A stretch of 64,000 nucleotides of DNA. Source: Linanthus parryae (lineage: Eukaryota; Streptophyta; Magnoliopsida; Ericales; Polemoniaceae). The translations under genes and the position numbers were made by a program. Every line of letters starts with the position of its first letter. Position 1 is the stretch's first letter. The notes beneath the pieces were generated by a model. It had not been told where the DNA came from. It saw only the letters and a program-made list of their open reading frames with translations, and did not search any database. The DNA is taken from the NCBI GenBank assembly GCA_023055425.1, contig JALGPY010000001.1:32353001-32417000 (forward strand), in the 5' to 3' direction. Of this stretch, positions 8,934 through 21,181 are shown in pieces.

Positions 8934-11912
8934 TGTAGTAATCCCGATATTTATGTTACATGTTTAACTTTAAGTGATGATAGTATTATCTAAAAGAGTG
9001 TTTAAGGAAAATATTTTGTTAGTTATGCTAGACTTTTTGTTAAGAAAAGTCATAGAAGTATAAATCAAGTTACATGTTTGTTTTATTTGTTAACTATAAT
9101 GTCTTTTAAATAAGTTTATGGTCTTTTGTGCAATATTTGTATGTGAAATAAAATATAGCATTCTTGATTTAATTGAATGTTTTGCATACACCAAGTATTT
9201 GCATCAATATGAAATAGATAGTGTGCATTATGTGATTTGAAACTCACTTATTTTCACTTGTTTTCACTTATTTTGGTGTGACCATCACACTCTATTATTT
9301 TGGGGACTATATAAGCACAAGTTGCATCTTTCCCATCATTTTTCTCCTCAATTTTCTCTCTCTATGAAGTTCCAAAGCTCTCATTTCTCTCCCCTTAGCT
9401 TCATTCCCGGTTTTGTTCATGACCCTCCACAAACATGGTCCAAAAATCAAGTTTTTGAAGTTTTAAGTGTTGGAAACCTATCTTGGGTGTTAGTATATCA
9501 ATTGGGGAGCACATTTTGAGCATCTTCTTCAACTTTGAAGCATATAGGAGCCATTATTCATCTCTTAACCAAACCCACATCAAGAACACCATGAATGTAT
9601 GAGTAAGCTCTACATCTTTTGCATCTACATCATGATTTTGCTCATTCACTCCTCATTCTTGTGATTCTATGAAAAATCTTTTGTTGCATGTTAGTGGATC
9701 ATCATTTTAAGATGCAATTTTAGCATTGACCATCTCTTTTGTATGCTAGCATTGTGGATTTGTGATTGCATGTTCTTGATTCATCATCATCTTCATAATT
9801 TTCACACATGCAAGTATAAAATTGAGTTGTTGGGTATATATGTATATGCTTCAAATATTTTGATTGTCCAATTTCAGATCTTGGAAGAAAATTTATTGCT
9901 TGCAACAAGTTTTGAACTATACAAAACCATCAAACTCATGTTTTGAGCTGATTTTCACAAAATCGAGAAAAATACTTAATTACTTCAGAACATTACGAAA
10001 AATTCATGGTTTGTGTATTTTCATATGCTGTTTCTACAGTAAAAATTTCAGAACCATTGGATTTGTATTTAATTTTTAATTGGCCAAAAACTTTGGCTGT
10101 TTTTACAATCTGTTCAACCCAGACCAGAGAAGTTTTTCATTGATTTCATGTACTTATTCTACTCCAATAGTTACAAAATTTGGATATGTTGTTCTTCCAG
10201 TTAAAATTTCATAATTTTTGGAATTACTATGAATATTTTATGAATTTATTCCCAATACCGCTTTTCAGCCTCTGTTTTACACCTAAACAACTCTGAAAGT
10301 TAATGTTTAAAAATACTTAAAAGTTTTTATAATTTTTGATATTTTTATATGTTATCAGTGAAATCTTTATCTATGTTATGTAAAAATTTGAGGTCCTAAA
10401 TAATTAGTTTGAGCCACCTATGAATTTCCAAACTAGCGATAGTTACACTTTGCTTATGAGCATAATCTAGAAGTTTATCAAGTTTAATAAAGCTAGTTTA
10501 TGTAAGTTCATTATTAGTTCATAACATGTCATATTGCATTTATGTGTTGCATTATACATGTTATATGCATGTAATAACAAGTATAAGGTTATAGAAATGA
10601 ATATGTGAGAAGTTAGTTCATCTTACATTGATAAGTCTAGTGTCGCTTAGCTAAGTGATTTGAGCATGTCCTATGTTTGGAATGATTTCGTGCCAAGTGA
10701 TTATATGATATGTTTGAAATAATTTCGTGCTAAGTGCTTATATGTATGATTTGTAGCCTTCTTTGCTATTTACGTGACGTGGAGTTGATGCTCGAATGAT
10801 TAAGGAATGAATTAAGGAATATTAAGTAAATGGATTAAGCTCGCAAGGTAAGTTACCCTACCTCCCAAAGTTTGTACCTACCCTCAAGTTTCTTCAAAGT
10901 TTATGTATGTTCATGTCGTCCATAGTACTATGTATGTATGTTTTATTTACTTAAGTAAAATGTTTATGCCCCATGGATGCAAACAAAGAAAAATGAACGT
11001 TTCATAAAATAAAAATACGTTTTCAGAAAGGCCACGGTTACCGTAGTGAAACCCCCTGTCGGGTATAGGCAGGCTACGGCCCTTTTGCCGGGGCAATATA
11101 AAACGGCACGCGTCGCCTCACGAGCCGTCGCGATGGACATGTCCCTACGTTATGTTAAGTCACGAAGGTTACACGGGCCATAAGATAAGAAAATAAGCAA
11201 GTATGTTCAAGTACGTTATGGTCTCCACGTGAGACGAATTAAGCAAGGTTCCTACTTGGAACAATATGATTTCACAAGTCTCAAGTTATGCTTTACGTTA
11301 AGCTTTCTTTACGATACAAGTTAGATTTTATGAATGCCATGATCTTTCAAGTTTCACAAGTATATGTATGTATGACTATGCCTTATGTTCATGTCGCTCC
11401 ATGGGAAATTTAGCCCTTTTTGGTTTTCCAAACCTACGGAGGGGCGTAGATGTAACTCACTGAGCTAGTTGAGCTCACCCTTTCACGTAACCTTTTTTTT
11501 CAGGTTTTAAGAACACGTAAGGCAAGAAGTAGCATGGCGTTAAGTTCTTATGTGGATGCATGCTTGTTGATGCTTATGTGTCTAGATGTTCTATGCAAGT
11601 CGGATTGGAGCTAGATGTATATTGTAAAATACATGTCCATTATTTGTTTAAGTATGTAAGAGTTGAATAATTATGTATTTAATACTTTGTATGAGCCATT
11701 GTATGATACCTAGAACTATTCCCGAGATAAGCACTGTTTACGCTATGAGTCGAGAGGACTAAGGATATTGATTTTTAAGTTTCAAATTTCTTTTATTTAC
11801 AATTCAATTTGTTTATCAAGACGACCCCAAGTAAATTTGTCAATTTCGCTTCCGCAACGCTTTTGAAGTAAATTTTTATAAACACGACTTTTGAAAATAA
11901 CTCATTTAGCCT
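8934..11912 (+). repeat. Element C: LTR copy 1, lacking its last ~97 bp
   Basis: This runs from TGTAGTAATCCCG to CTCATTTAGCCTC. The complete LTR end is seen in copy 3, where 97 bp more follow. It lacks a 17-bp block (ACAGACGTGTTATATAC) that copies 2 and 3 share at the equivalent position (near 10193). Frames inside (for example 9322-9519) recur in the other copies and are not genes. Confidence 0.85.
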
Positions 11913-13851
11913 CACCTTGCGAGCTTAATCCATTTACTTAATATTCCTTAATTCATTCCTTAATCATTCGAGCATCAACTCCACGTCACGTAAATAGCAA
12001 AGAAGGCTACAAATCATACATATAAGCACTTAGCACGAAATTATTTCAAACATATCATATAATCACTTGGCACGAAATCATTCCAAACATAGGACATGCT
12101 CAAATCACTTAGCTAAGCGACACTAGACTTATCAATGTAAGATGAACTAACTTCTCACATATTCATTTCTATAACCTTATACTTGTTATTACATGCATAT
12201 AACATGTATAATGCAACACATAAATGCAATATGACATGTTATGAACTAATAATGAACTTACATAAACTAGCTTTATTAAACTTGATAAACTTCTAGATTA
12301 TGCTCATAAGCAAAGTGTAACTATCGCTAGTTTAGAAATTCATAGGTGGCTCAAGCTAATTATTTAGGACCTCAAATTTTTACATAACATAGATAAAGAG
12401 TTCAATGATAACATATAAAAATATCAAAAATTATAAAAAATTTTAAGTATTTTTAAACATTAACTTTCAGAGTTGTTTAGGTGTAAAACAGAGGCTGAAA
12501 AGCGGTATTGGGAATAAATTCATAAAATATTCATAGTAATTCCAAAAATTATGAAATTTTAACTGGAAGTATATAACACGTCTGTGAACAACATATCCAA
12601 ATTTTGTAACTATTGGAGTAGAATAAGTACATGAAATCAATGAAAAACTTCTCTGGTCTGGGTTGAACAGATTGTAAAAACAGCCCAAGTTTTTGGCCAA
12701 TTAAAAATTAAATACAAATCCAATGGTTCTGAAATTTTTACTGTAGAAACAGCATATGAAAATACACAAACCATGAATTTTTCGTAATGTTCTGAAGTAA
12801 TTAAGTATTTTTCTCGATTTTGTGAAAATCAGCTCAAAACATGAGTTTTTTTGATGGTTTTGTATAGTTCAAAACTTGTTGCAAGCAATAAATTTTCTTC
12901 CAAGATCTGAAATTGGACAATCAAAATATTTGAAGCATATACATATATACCCAACAACTTAATTTTATACTTGCATGTGTGAAAATTATGAAGATGATGA
13001 TGAATCAAGAACATGCAATCACAAATCCACAATGCTAGCATACAAAAGAGATGGTCAATGCTAAAATTGCATCTTAAAAATGATGATCCACTAACATGCA
13101 ACAAAAGATTTTTCATAGAATCACAAGAATGAGGAGTGAATGAACAAAATCATGATGTAGATGCAAAAGATGTAGAGCTTACTCATACATTCATGGTGTT
13201 CTTGATGTGGGTTTGGTTAAGAGATGAATAATGGCTCCTATATGCTTCAAAGTTGAAGAAGATGCTCAAAATGTGCTCCCCAATTGATATACTAACACCC
13301 AAGATAGGTTTCCAACACTTAAAACTTCAAAAACTTGATTTTTGGACCATGTTTGTGGAGGGTCATGAACAAAACCGGGAATGAAGCTAAGGGGAGAGAA
13401 ATGAGAGCTTTGGAACTTCATAGAGAGAGAAAATTGAGGAGAAAAATGATGGGAAAGATGCAACTTGTGCTTATATAGTCCCCAAAATAATAGAGTGTGA
13501 TGGTCACACCAAAATAAGTGAAAACAAGTGAAAATAAGTGAGTTTCAAATCACATAATGCACACTATCTATTTCATATTGATGCAAATACTTGGTGTATG
13601 CAAAACATTCAATTAAATCAAGAATGCTATATTTTATTTCACATACAAATATTGCACAAAAGACCATAAACTTATTTAAAAGACATTATAGTTAACAAAT
13701 AAAACAAACATGTAACTTGATTTATACTTCTATGACTTTTCTTAACAAAAAGTCTAGCATAACTAACAAAATATTTTCCTTAAACACTCTTTTAGATAAT
13801 ACTATCATCACTTAAAGTTAAACATGTAACATAAATATCGGGATTACTACA
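11913..13851 (-). repeat. Element C: inverted LTR copy 2 (first 1.9 kb of the LTR)
   Basis: This is the reverse complement of LTR positions 1 to about 1930. Its outer end (13851) is the LTR's TGTAGTAATCC start. The junction at 11911-11913 shares CTC between both partners, a small microhomology. With copy 1 it forms a near-perfect inverted repeat spanning about 8934-13851, with a spacer of about 1 kb. Confidence 0.85.
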
Positions 13852-14610
13852 TTCTACCCACCTTATAAAGAATTCGTCCTCGAATTCGCTTAACGAATTT
13901 CTAACATGAATGATATCATTTATGATTCTAACTAATATGAGATCAATGCACAGCTTATCCTTATAGGTTACCTTACCATTGAACTCGGGTTGGCAAATAC
14001 ATCAAGCCCGTCACGCTTACGAGAGGGAACAATACGCAGTGTCATCACACGTTGTACCGCTCCAGCAAGCTCGTAATTGTGTCAGAGGTCCTGTCTTTCA
14101 CGCTTACGAGAGGGAACAATACATCGTGTCGTCACACTTTGTACCGCTCCAGCAAGCTCGTAGTTGTGTTAGAAGGGACCCGTTGGACCGTAGAACATAG
14201 TGGTAACAACTTATAGCATCGTAATGATGATATAGCTGCTCGTCCAACTTGCACATTAGTGGCCCAAACACTTGACATTCGCACATCGATTGAACTTTCG
14301 ACATGCTCAGATTAAAATTAATTTACTTACCAATATGCATATATACATGGAAATAACTTAGCAAACACAAAACATATATGACATGCATAACTTGCACATA
14401 ATGTGTCACACAACTTATATGCTCAATTAGTAAACGTAAAGACATACTTCAAGCACATAAGTAGACATAACATAACATTTCATGACATAGGTTAACAAAC
14501 GTGTCACATATAAACACTTCAATTGGGAACAACCAATAACATAGTTCAAAGTACGTTATACTTTTTTTTTATGAACATCATATATATTCGAGAACTTGGG
14601 CAAAAACTTG
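13852..14610 (-). other. Element C: inverted internal fragment with tract and repeats
   Basis: Next to the inverted LTR, the minus strand reads TTATAAGGTGGGTAGAA, which fits a polypurine tract. Before it, GAATTCGAGGACGAATTC resembles the end of a gypsy polyprotein frame (EFEDEF). Bases 14010-14175 hold two copies of an 88-bp unit (CACGCTTACGAGAGGGAACA onward). There is no further coding sequence. Confidence 0.65.
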
Positions 14611-14619
14611 GGCTGTTTT

Positions 14620-16616
14620 TATGAACGTTATAATTTCAGAACCATTGGATTTGTATTTAATTTTTAATTGGCCAAAAACTTGGGCTGTTTTTACAATCTG
14701 TTCAACCCAGACCAGAGAAGTTTTTCATTGATTTCATGTACTTATTCTACTCCAATAGTTACAAAATTTGGATATGTTGTTCACAGACGTGTTATATACT
14801 TCCAGTTAAAATTTCATAATTTTTGGAATTACTATGAATATTTTATGAATTTATTCCCAATACCGCTTTTCAGCCTCTGTTTTACACCTAAACAACTCTG
14901 AAAGTTAATGTTTAAAAATACTTAAAAGTTTTTATAATTTTTGATATTTTTATATGTTATCATTGAACTCTTTATCTATGTTATGTAAAAATTTGAGGTC
15001 CTAAATAATTAGTTTGAGCCACCTATGAATTTCCAAACTAGCGATAGTTACACTTTGCTTATGAGCATAATCTAGAAGTTTATCAAGTTTAATAAAGCTA
15101 GTTTATGTAAGTTCATTATTAGTTCATAACATGTCATATTGCATTTATGTGTTGCATTATACATGTTATATGCATGTAATAACAAGTATAAGGTTATAGA
15201 AATGAATATGTGAGAAGTTAGTTCATCTTACATTGATAAGTCTAGTGTCGCTTAGCTAAGTGATTTGAGCATGTCCTATGTTTGGAATGATTTCGTGCCA
15301 AGTGATTATATGATATGTTTGAAATAATTTCGTGCTAAGTGCTTATATGTATGATTTGTAGCCTTCTTTGCTATTTACGTGACGTGGAGTTGATGCTCGA
15401 ATGATTAAGGAATGAATTAAGGAATATTAAGTAAATGGATTAAGCTCGCAAGGTGAGTTACCCTACCTCCCAAAGTTTGTACCTACCCTCAAGTTTCTTC
15501 AAAGTTTATGTATGTTCATGTCGTCCATAGTACTATGTATGTATGTTTTATTTACTTAAGTAAAATGTTTATGCCCCATGGATGCAAACAAAGAAAAATG
15601 AACGTTTCATAAAATAAAAATACGTTTTCAGAAAGGCCACGGTTACCGTAGTGAAACCCCCTGTCGGGTATAGGCAGGCTACGGCCCTTTTGCCGGGGCA
15701 ATATAAAACGGCACGCGTCGCCTCACGAGCCGTCGCGATGGACATGTCCCTACGTTATGTTAAGTCACGAAGGTTACACGGGCCATAAGATAAGAAAATA
15801 AGCAAGTATGTTCAAGTACGTTATGGTCTCCACGTGAGACGAATTAAGCAAGGTTCCTACTTGGAACAATATGATTTCACAAGTCTCAAGTTATGCTTTA
15901 CGTTAAGCTTTCTTTACGATACAAGTTAGATTTTATGAATGCCATGATCTTTCAAGTTTCACAAGTATATGTATGTATGACTATGCCTTATGTTCATGTC
16001 GCTCCATGGGAAATTTAGCCCTTTTTGGTTTTCCAAACCTACGGAGGGGCGTAGATGTAACTCACTGAGCTAGTTGAGCTCACCCTTTCACGTAACCTTT
16101 TTTTTTCAGGTTTTAAGAACACGTAAGGCAAGAAGTAGCATGGCGTTAAGTTCTTATGTGGATGCATGCTTGTTGATGCTTATGTGCCTAGATGTTCTAT
16201 GCAAGTCGGATTGGAGCTAGATGTATATTGTAAAATACATGTCCATTATTTGTTTAAGTATGTAAGAGTTGAATAATTATGTATTTAATACTTTGTATGA
16301 GCCATTGTATGATACCTAGAACTATTCCCGAGATAAGCACTGTTTACGCTATGAGTCGAGAGGACTAAGGATATTGATTTTTAAGTTTCAAATTTCTTTT
16401 ATTTACAATTCAATTTGTTTATCAAGACGACCCCAAGTAAATTTGTCAATTTCGCTTCCGCAACGCTTTTGAAGTAAATTTTTATAAACACGACTTTTGA
16501 AAATAACTCATTTAGCCTCTCGACGAGTCAAGGCCTCTCCGGCGTGTCGCGCCCTCCTCCCGTTAAGGCAAGTTTTATTAGTCGCTAATCGGGGTCGGCG
16601 GGAGGGGGATGTGACA
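14620..16616 (+). repeat. Element C: LTR copy 3 (second part, with true LTR end)
   Basis: It matches copy 1 from about 10045 onward, then continues to GGGGGATGTGACA. The extra 97 GC-richer bases (16520-16616) give the real LTR end. It shares diagnostic bases with inverted copy 2 (for example TCATTGAACTC against TCAGTGAAATC in copy 1). Confidence 0.85.
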
Positions 16617-16621
16617 TTTAA

Positions 16622-17237
16622 GTCCAAAGGGCATAATTGTGTAGTTGAAGACCCCAACTGGCGTGATGAACACAGTTTTTCTCGCATCCTCAGGGTCCAT
16701 CTTGATTTGGTTATATCCGCTGAAACCATCCATAAAAATGAACATCCGATGTCCTGCGGTAGAGTCAATTAGCAAGTCGATATTTGGAAACGGGAAGTCG
16801 TCTTTTGGGCAGAACCGATTAAGATCCCTGAAATCCACACACATGCGAAGCTGTCCATTCTTCTTGACCACTGGCACAATGTTGGCCAACCAGGTAGGAT
16901 GATGATTTGGTTCGATAAATTTGGCATTCAGCAGCTTGACTATTTCTTCTTTGATCTCCACGTTGATCTATGGTCTGAAGCTTCTCGCACTTTGCTTTAC
17001 TGGCTTGGATCCCGGGACGACGTCCAACCTATGCATTGTTACTCCCATGTCAAGGCCGGGCATTTCATCATACTCCCAAGAAAACACATCCTTGTACTTT
17101 GTTAGCAGCTGCAGCAATCTCGCTTCCTCTTCGCCTTTGAGGTCCGCGCTCAGAAAGACATGCCTTTTCTTTTCTTCAGACAAAATTAGGAACACTTCTT
17201 TCAGTTCCTGCTTCTGTGGCTTTGTCTTGTCTTCCAT
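16622..17237 (-). pseudogene. Gypsy A reverse transcriptase, N-terminal fragment
   Basis: Reading leftward from 17237, a pre-RT linker (SWEYDEMPGLDMGVTMHRL) leads to the RT start at about 16961 (EIKEEIVKLLNAKFIEP). Motifs RMCVDFRDLNRFCPKDD and MFIFMDGFSGYNQIKMDP (first catalytic Asp present) and TIMPFGLK follow. The frame is then cut by element C at 16616 and continues at 8928. A stop or shift separates 16968 from 16961. RT copies the element's RNA; this copy cannot. Confidence 0.85.
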
Positions 17238-17555
17238 GACTCGGGCGCTTACTTCAACTTGTCTTCCGGCACATCCGACCTCACCTTGTCCTTCTCCGGG
17301 CCCTGCTCAAGTTGATTGATTTTCCCATGGATATCCCCATGTTTGGATGGGGGGTACCCCCGCGCTCCTTCATATGCGGTAACATTTCTTCCCATTGGAG
17401 TAGAAGCTTTCTATCTCCTTGCCTTTGCTGTCGTGCTTCACCACCCTCTTTAGGGTGTACACGTTCTTCTTCTCGTAAGCAACTTGTGGCACCTCTTCGC
17501 GTGCAGGCACCTTTTCTTTAGCATCTTCCCTTGTCACCATCACCCCTGCGGGTGA

Positions 17556-18232
17556 CTAATCCTTGATGTCCTCCCATCGAGGCAGAGGAGTTGGGTTGAA
17601 TGGCCCCGGTTTCTGTTCATCCGCCATTTCAGTGAACCACACTGCCTCGGTGAGATGCGCTTCATTCAGATTAAAGGGGTCCGTCGAGGCTGGTATCTCG
17701 ACTACCCTGACATTCCAAACGGCCTTCATCACTTGATGAGCTGTTGAGGGAACCGCGTCAAAGCGATGGATCCACGCCCGACCTATGATCATGTGATACG
17801 TCGTGTTTGCACCAATGACATAGAACTTGGAGGACACTTGATCTTCCCTATCTGGAGACCTAGGCGAATCCAACCCACTGTCATCCTGGAGTCGCTTTCG
17901 AATCCCATCAGCGAGGATGGGCGCCTGACAATCTTCGTCTTAGGAACCCCTGCCAACTTCAAGGTGTTGAGTGAAACCACATTGACAGCCGCTCCTCCAT
18001 CAACGAATGCCCTCTTGAACTCAACATCATCGATTACCGCTGTTACGTACAGAGGCTTCTGGTGGCTCGAGTCTGTCTTCTTGTCACTTTCATAGAAGGT
18101 CATTATCTTCTCTGTTGAGCGTAAGGCCATGACAAATCTTCCATTGGAGACGACAATGTCCTCCTCGAAGTCCTCTGCTACCCTGAGGATCGCCTTTGTC
18201 ATTTCTTTCCGGCACTTCTCCGAAAAGTTCAT
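17556..18232 (-). pseudogene. Gypsy A aspartic protease region
   Basis: Two overlapping frames (18232-17789 and 17873-17556) encode a retropepsin-like domain. The catalytic loop reads AFVDGGAAVNVVSL, so it is DGG rather than the usual DSG or DTG. TTYHMIIGRAWIHRF follows, as in plant Ty3 proteases. The same DGG loop occurs in gypsy B, so it is a family trait. A frameshift near 17830 breaks the domain. From 17555 to 17238 the sequence is a degenerate linker matching the gypsy B tail (YSNGKKCYR). Confidence 0.8.
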
Positions 18233-20531
18233 ATCATCAAGAATTTTTTGAACCCGTGCGACCCCTTCATCCTGTCGGCACGCCAGTCCTCAGTGCCCAT
18301 GCTGTAATGCTCCTCCTCATGGACTTCGGCTACGACAGGCAGCCCATGTTCGACGATCTCTTCGAGGTCCATGATTTTGATCATAACTACCTCCTTGTCT
18401 TTCGTTTCTTGCTCTGCATGGGCCGGGAGTGGATTATTGCGCACGTCTTGCCTTTGGTCGTCGACAATCAGCTCTCTTTCCTTCATCTTTATGCTCACAA
18501 GATGCCTGAGCTTCTTGCAGTCACCTGTTGGGTGCATGAATTTTCCGTGGCACTCACACCACTTCGGGTCCCTTACCATCTCCCTGGAGGGTGTCTTTTC
18601 AAGTGGAGGTAGGAACCCATCTTTGCACCACTGCTTGCATAGGTAAATCACCTCCTCAAGGGAGCATGGCAGAGGCAGGACATCTGAGGTTGAAACCTTG
18701 AGTTGTTTGTGTGGCGAAACTGTGTTGACTTCATCTTCGCGTCCCCTCTTGTAGCTAAACCTCTTGAAAGTCGGTCCTCCTGGAGATCGCTCAGGAGTAT
18801 GTTTCTTATTTTGCCTCTCGACTATGGGCTCTATATTCTTGGTACATTCGATTAACTTCGAAAAAGTAGGCATTTGCAGGTTAATCAACATACCCTTGTA
18901 TTCGTCTCGCATCCCTTAGAGATAGGGATGGCAACGAGTCGGATCCGGATCGGATCATGCTAGATCCGATCCAGATCCGACTAGGAGAAATAGGATCCAG
19001 ATCCGATCCAGATCCGTTCGGATCATCAGCGGATTCGGATCAGATCGGATCGGGTTTCATCCAGCTGATCCAAATCCGATCCGTAGATCCATATAATACG
19101 TGGTCGGATCGGATTCGGATCGGATCTGACCTGGGTTTGCAATAAAATACAAAAAATAACATAAGAAATAAAAAATATTTCACACGCTAAGGCATGTTCG
19201 CAAGTTATGAAGCCTAAAACACAACAGAAATAGCTTTTTATGTTGGAATTACTATTGTATTTTTCTTGGAAGTGAAAGTGGGGAGGTAATATGAATATAT
19301 TTGTAAAGCACACATATACGTCGGATCCGATCGGGTCGGAACCCGGTGGATCTGCCCTTAGATCCAAATCCAGATCCAAATACGATCGGATCTGGCTTTC
19401 TAGATCCAAATCCGATCCATTTTCAATTGGATCGGATTCGGATCCATCCATTCGACCCGGATCGCTCGGATCACAGATCGGATCGGACCATATTGCCATC
19501 CCTACTTAGAGACATATCTCTACGAGTCGGCTTTCGAGCGACTTTGCTCAGAACTTTTTGATGAATGTAACTCCATTCTCGTCGCGCTTCTGGTACATAC
19601 GCGACAAGTGGATCATCGTAACCTTCTCCTCCATTTGGAAGAACTTGGTATAAAACTTCTTAACCATGTCATCCCAGGTCTTGATAGAGCCAGACTCCAG
19701 CGTCCTGTACCATTTATACGCGACGTTTCCCAAAGACTTTGGGAACTCACGCATCAGCAGGTTGGAGTCGATCCCGTGCGGCCCCATCACATCGATGAAG
19801 CGCATGACGTGCTCCTGGGCATTCCCATTGACATCGTCAAATTTACCCCACTTAGGGGCCTTGTACCCTGCAGGGTTGGGCATCAAATAGATCTCCCGCG
19901 GGATAGGAGGTGCATTGTCAACTTTTGGGATGATGGTGTTTGTAAAACACTGGTCGGCCAGAAAGTTATCTATACGCTGCTCCAAAGCCGTCATGCTTGT
20001 TGATGCACTTCCTCCCACAACAGGAGGGAGGTTTGCAGCTGGTGGAGACACATACGCATCAGTTGGATTGGGGGTGTAAGCTACATTGCTTACGGTTGCA
20101 GGTGGGGAAAGCAAGGGATATTGTGATTGCATGTTGAAGGGAATACCCGGGAGTTGGGGAGCAGGTGTGATAACGGACAGCTGAGCAGTTTTTCCCTAAA
20201 TAGGAGGTGGCTGAACCACTGCTGGTGGGATTTGCAAGTTAGGATTAGGGGGTGTAGGCGTTACCTTCGTTCCCTGGGAAACTGGGGTTCCGGTACCCTG
20301 AGAGATAGCGGCTCCCAGTGCCGGATTCTGGGAAAGAGATCCCAAAAAGGACATTATCTAGGCCATCTGTGCAGATTGAGCCTGGAGGGCTTTCGACTGG
20401 CTCTGGAGAGTGGCGTTCAAAGTCTCCAAGGTTGGAGTACTGCCGACATCCGTGGAATTGTGACAGGTTTCCTCCCCTGAGGTGGTCTCGGTTGAGGGAG
20501 ATCTGTTGCTGACATCTTCATCATGAGACAT
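18229..20531 (-). pseudogene. Gypsy A gag, broken by stops and a hAT MITE
   Basis: The start is ATG 20531 (MSHDEDVSN), just after the primer region. It has an in-frame TAG near 20356 (CAG to TAG compared with gypsy B's QIM) and another near 20198. The retroviral gag-like domain lies at 20132-19548 (FPKSLGNVAYKWYR, TWDDMVKKFYTKFF). The MITE at 18923-19504 then interrupts the frame, which resumes at 18912 (MRDEYKGMLINL). A Cys/His motif WCECHGKFMHPTGDCKKLR is the likely zinc knuckle. Gag forms the particle and binds RNA. Confidence 0.82.
18923..19504. mobile_element. hAT-type MITE built of GGATC-rich repeats
   Basis: The ends TAGGGATGGCAA and TTGCCATCCCTA form the terminal inverted repeats. 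A perfect 8-bp duplication CTTAGAGA (18915-18922 and 19505-19512) is typical of hAT insertions. The body is full of GGATCCGGATC and GATCGGATC words on both arms, with an AT-rich centre (19135-19300). It encodes no transposase. Long frames with Asp/Ser/Pro/Ile repeats are artefacts of the repeat. Confidence 0.9.
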
Positions 20532-20571
20532 GGCTGCTTGCAGGAGTAAGTTTCACATTGGGTTCACCAAA

Positions 20572-21181
20572 TGTGTACAGAGGAATCCTTTGAGGAAGAT
20601 TCAACGTACACCAAGATCAGAGAATGAGAAACACAAGAGGTATAGGGTAGTGATTTGGGAGAGAGTAAGATAGTAGCAACTGTATGAGAGAGAGACAAAG
20701 TTTTGGCAGAGCTTCTGCGTAGATCAAGTGATTAGTCTTATGTAAGGAAGGGTTAACGATCCTATATATAGTGGATAATATGACCGTTGTAGTGGGTTAA
20801 TGCGCCCATTAATGACAGCTTAATTACCTTAACCAAAACGGCACGTTCGTCCGCATATATAGGGACCGATACGCACTTCGTCCGCGTGTACCGGAACCGT
20901 TCTGAGGTTGACCGGGTTTATGGATCTCGTGGCCATAAATCTATCAAATCAGTTACTATAGATCGCGCGCAGGCTTGGTTGTCGCTCGTGCGCGACGGAA
21001 CTTACTCTAGCCTCCAAACCACCAAGTCCCTACAAGTCCCGTGTTGGTACGCGAGGGCCCTGTCTCGCAGTCCCCACGTGGATCAGCGCGGGTGGTGATC
21101 TAGTGTATGTGGAGCACAACTAGGTATGCTAGATGATTGCCACGTGGCTGTGATCTGTCTGTCTGTAAAGCACTACCTACA
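20572..21181 (-). repeat. Gypsy A 5' LTR (610 bp)
   Basis: On the minus strand it runs from TGTAGGTAGTGC (21181) to CTGTACACA (20572). It is related to both gypsy B LTRs, sharing GCCACGTGGCA, ACACGGGACTTGTAGGG and a CTATATATAGGATC TATA box. The next bases on the minus strand, TTTGGTGAACCC, are the presumed primer-binding site. I cannot assign its tRNA. Confidence 0.85.

Larger units (their letters stand above)
8934..16616. mobile_element. Element C: rearranged insertion made of LTR pieces in both orientations
   Basis: The insertion starts TGTAGTAATCCCG and ends GGGGATGTGACA, with CTTAA at 8929-8933 and TTTAA at 16617-16621 as a near-perfect target duplication. It splits gypsy A's RT between codons of MPFGLK and HAGATY. 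It contains an LTR of about 3 kb in plus orientation (8934-11912), the first 1.9 kb of the same LTR inverted (11913-13851), about 0.75 kb of internal sequence inverted with the LTR (13852-14610), and the LTR's second part again in plus orientation (about 14620-16616). No gag or pol is present. The family looks like a long-LTR gypsy. Confidence 0.85.
16617..21181 (-). mobile_element. Gypsy A: 5' half of a Tat/Ogre-like Ty3/gypsy element
   Basis: On the minus strand the order is 5' LTR (21181-20572), primer region, gag, protease, then reverse transcriptase running into element C and on to 8704. RT motifs (CVDFRDLN, FMDGFSGYNQI, MPFGLK) fit the Tat/Ogre branch. It is inserted in Sirevirus copy D, next to CCTTG at 21182-21186. 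Its own 3' end is deleted. Many stops and frame changes make it a dead copy. It is the same family as gypsy B, by LTR, gag and protease similarity. Confidence 0.85.

Noticed and set aside
9322..14901. Identical small ORFs at 9322-9519, 13266-13463, 12467-12700 and 14668-14901
   Set aside because: They are copies of the same LTR text in element C, in direct or inverted orientation, and have no domain.
19026..19561. Asp/Ser/Pro/Ile-repeat proteins on both strands
   Set aside because: They result from GGATCC-type repeats in the hAT MITE read in several frames.
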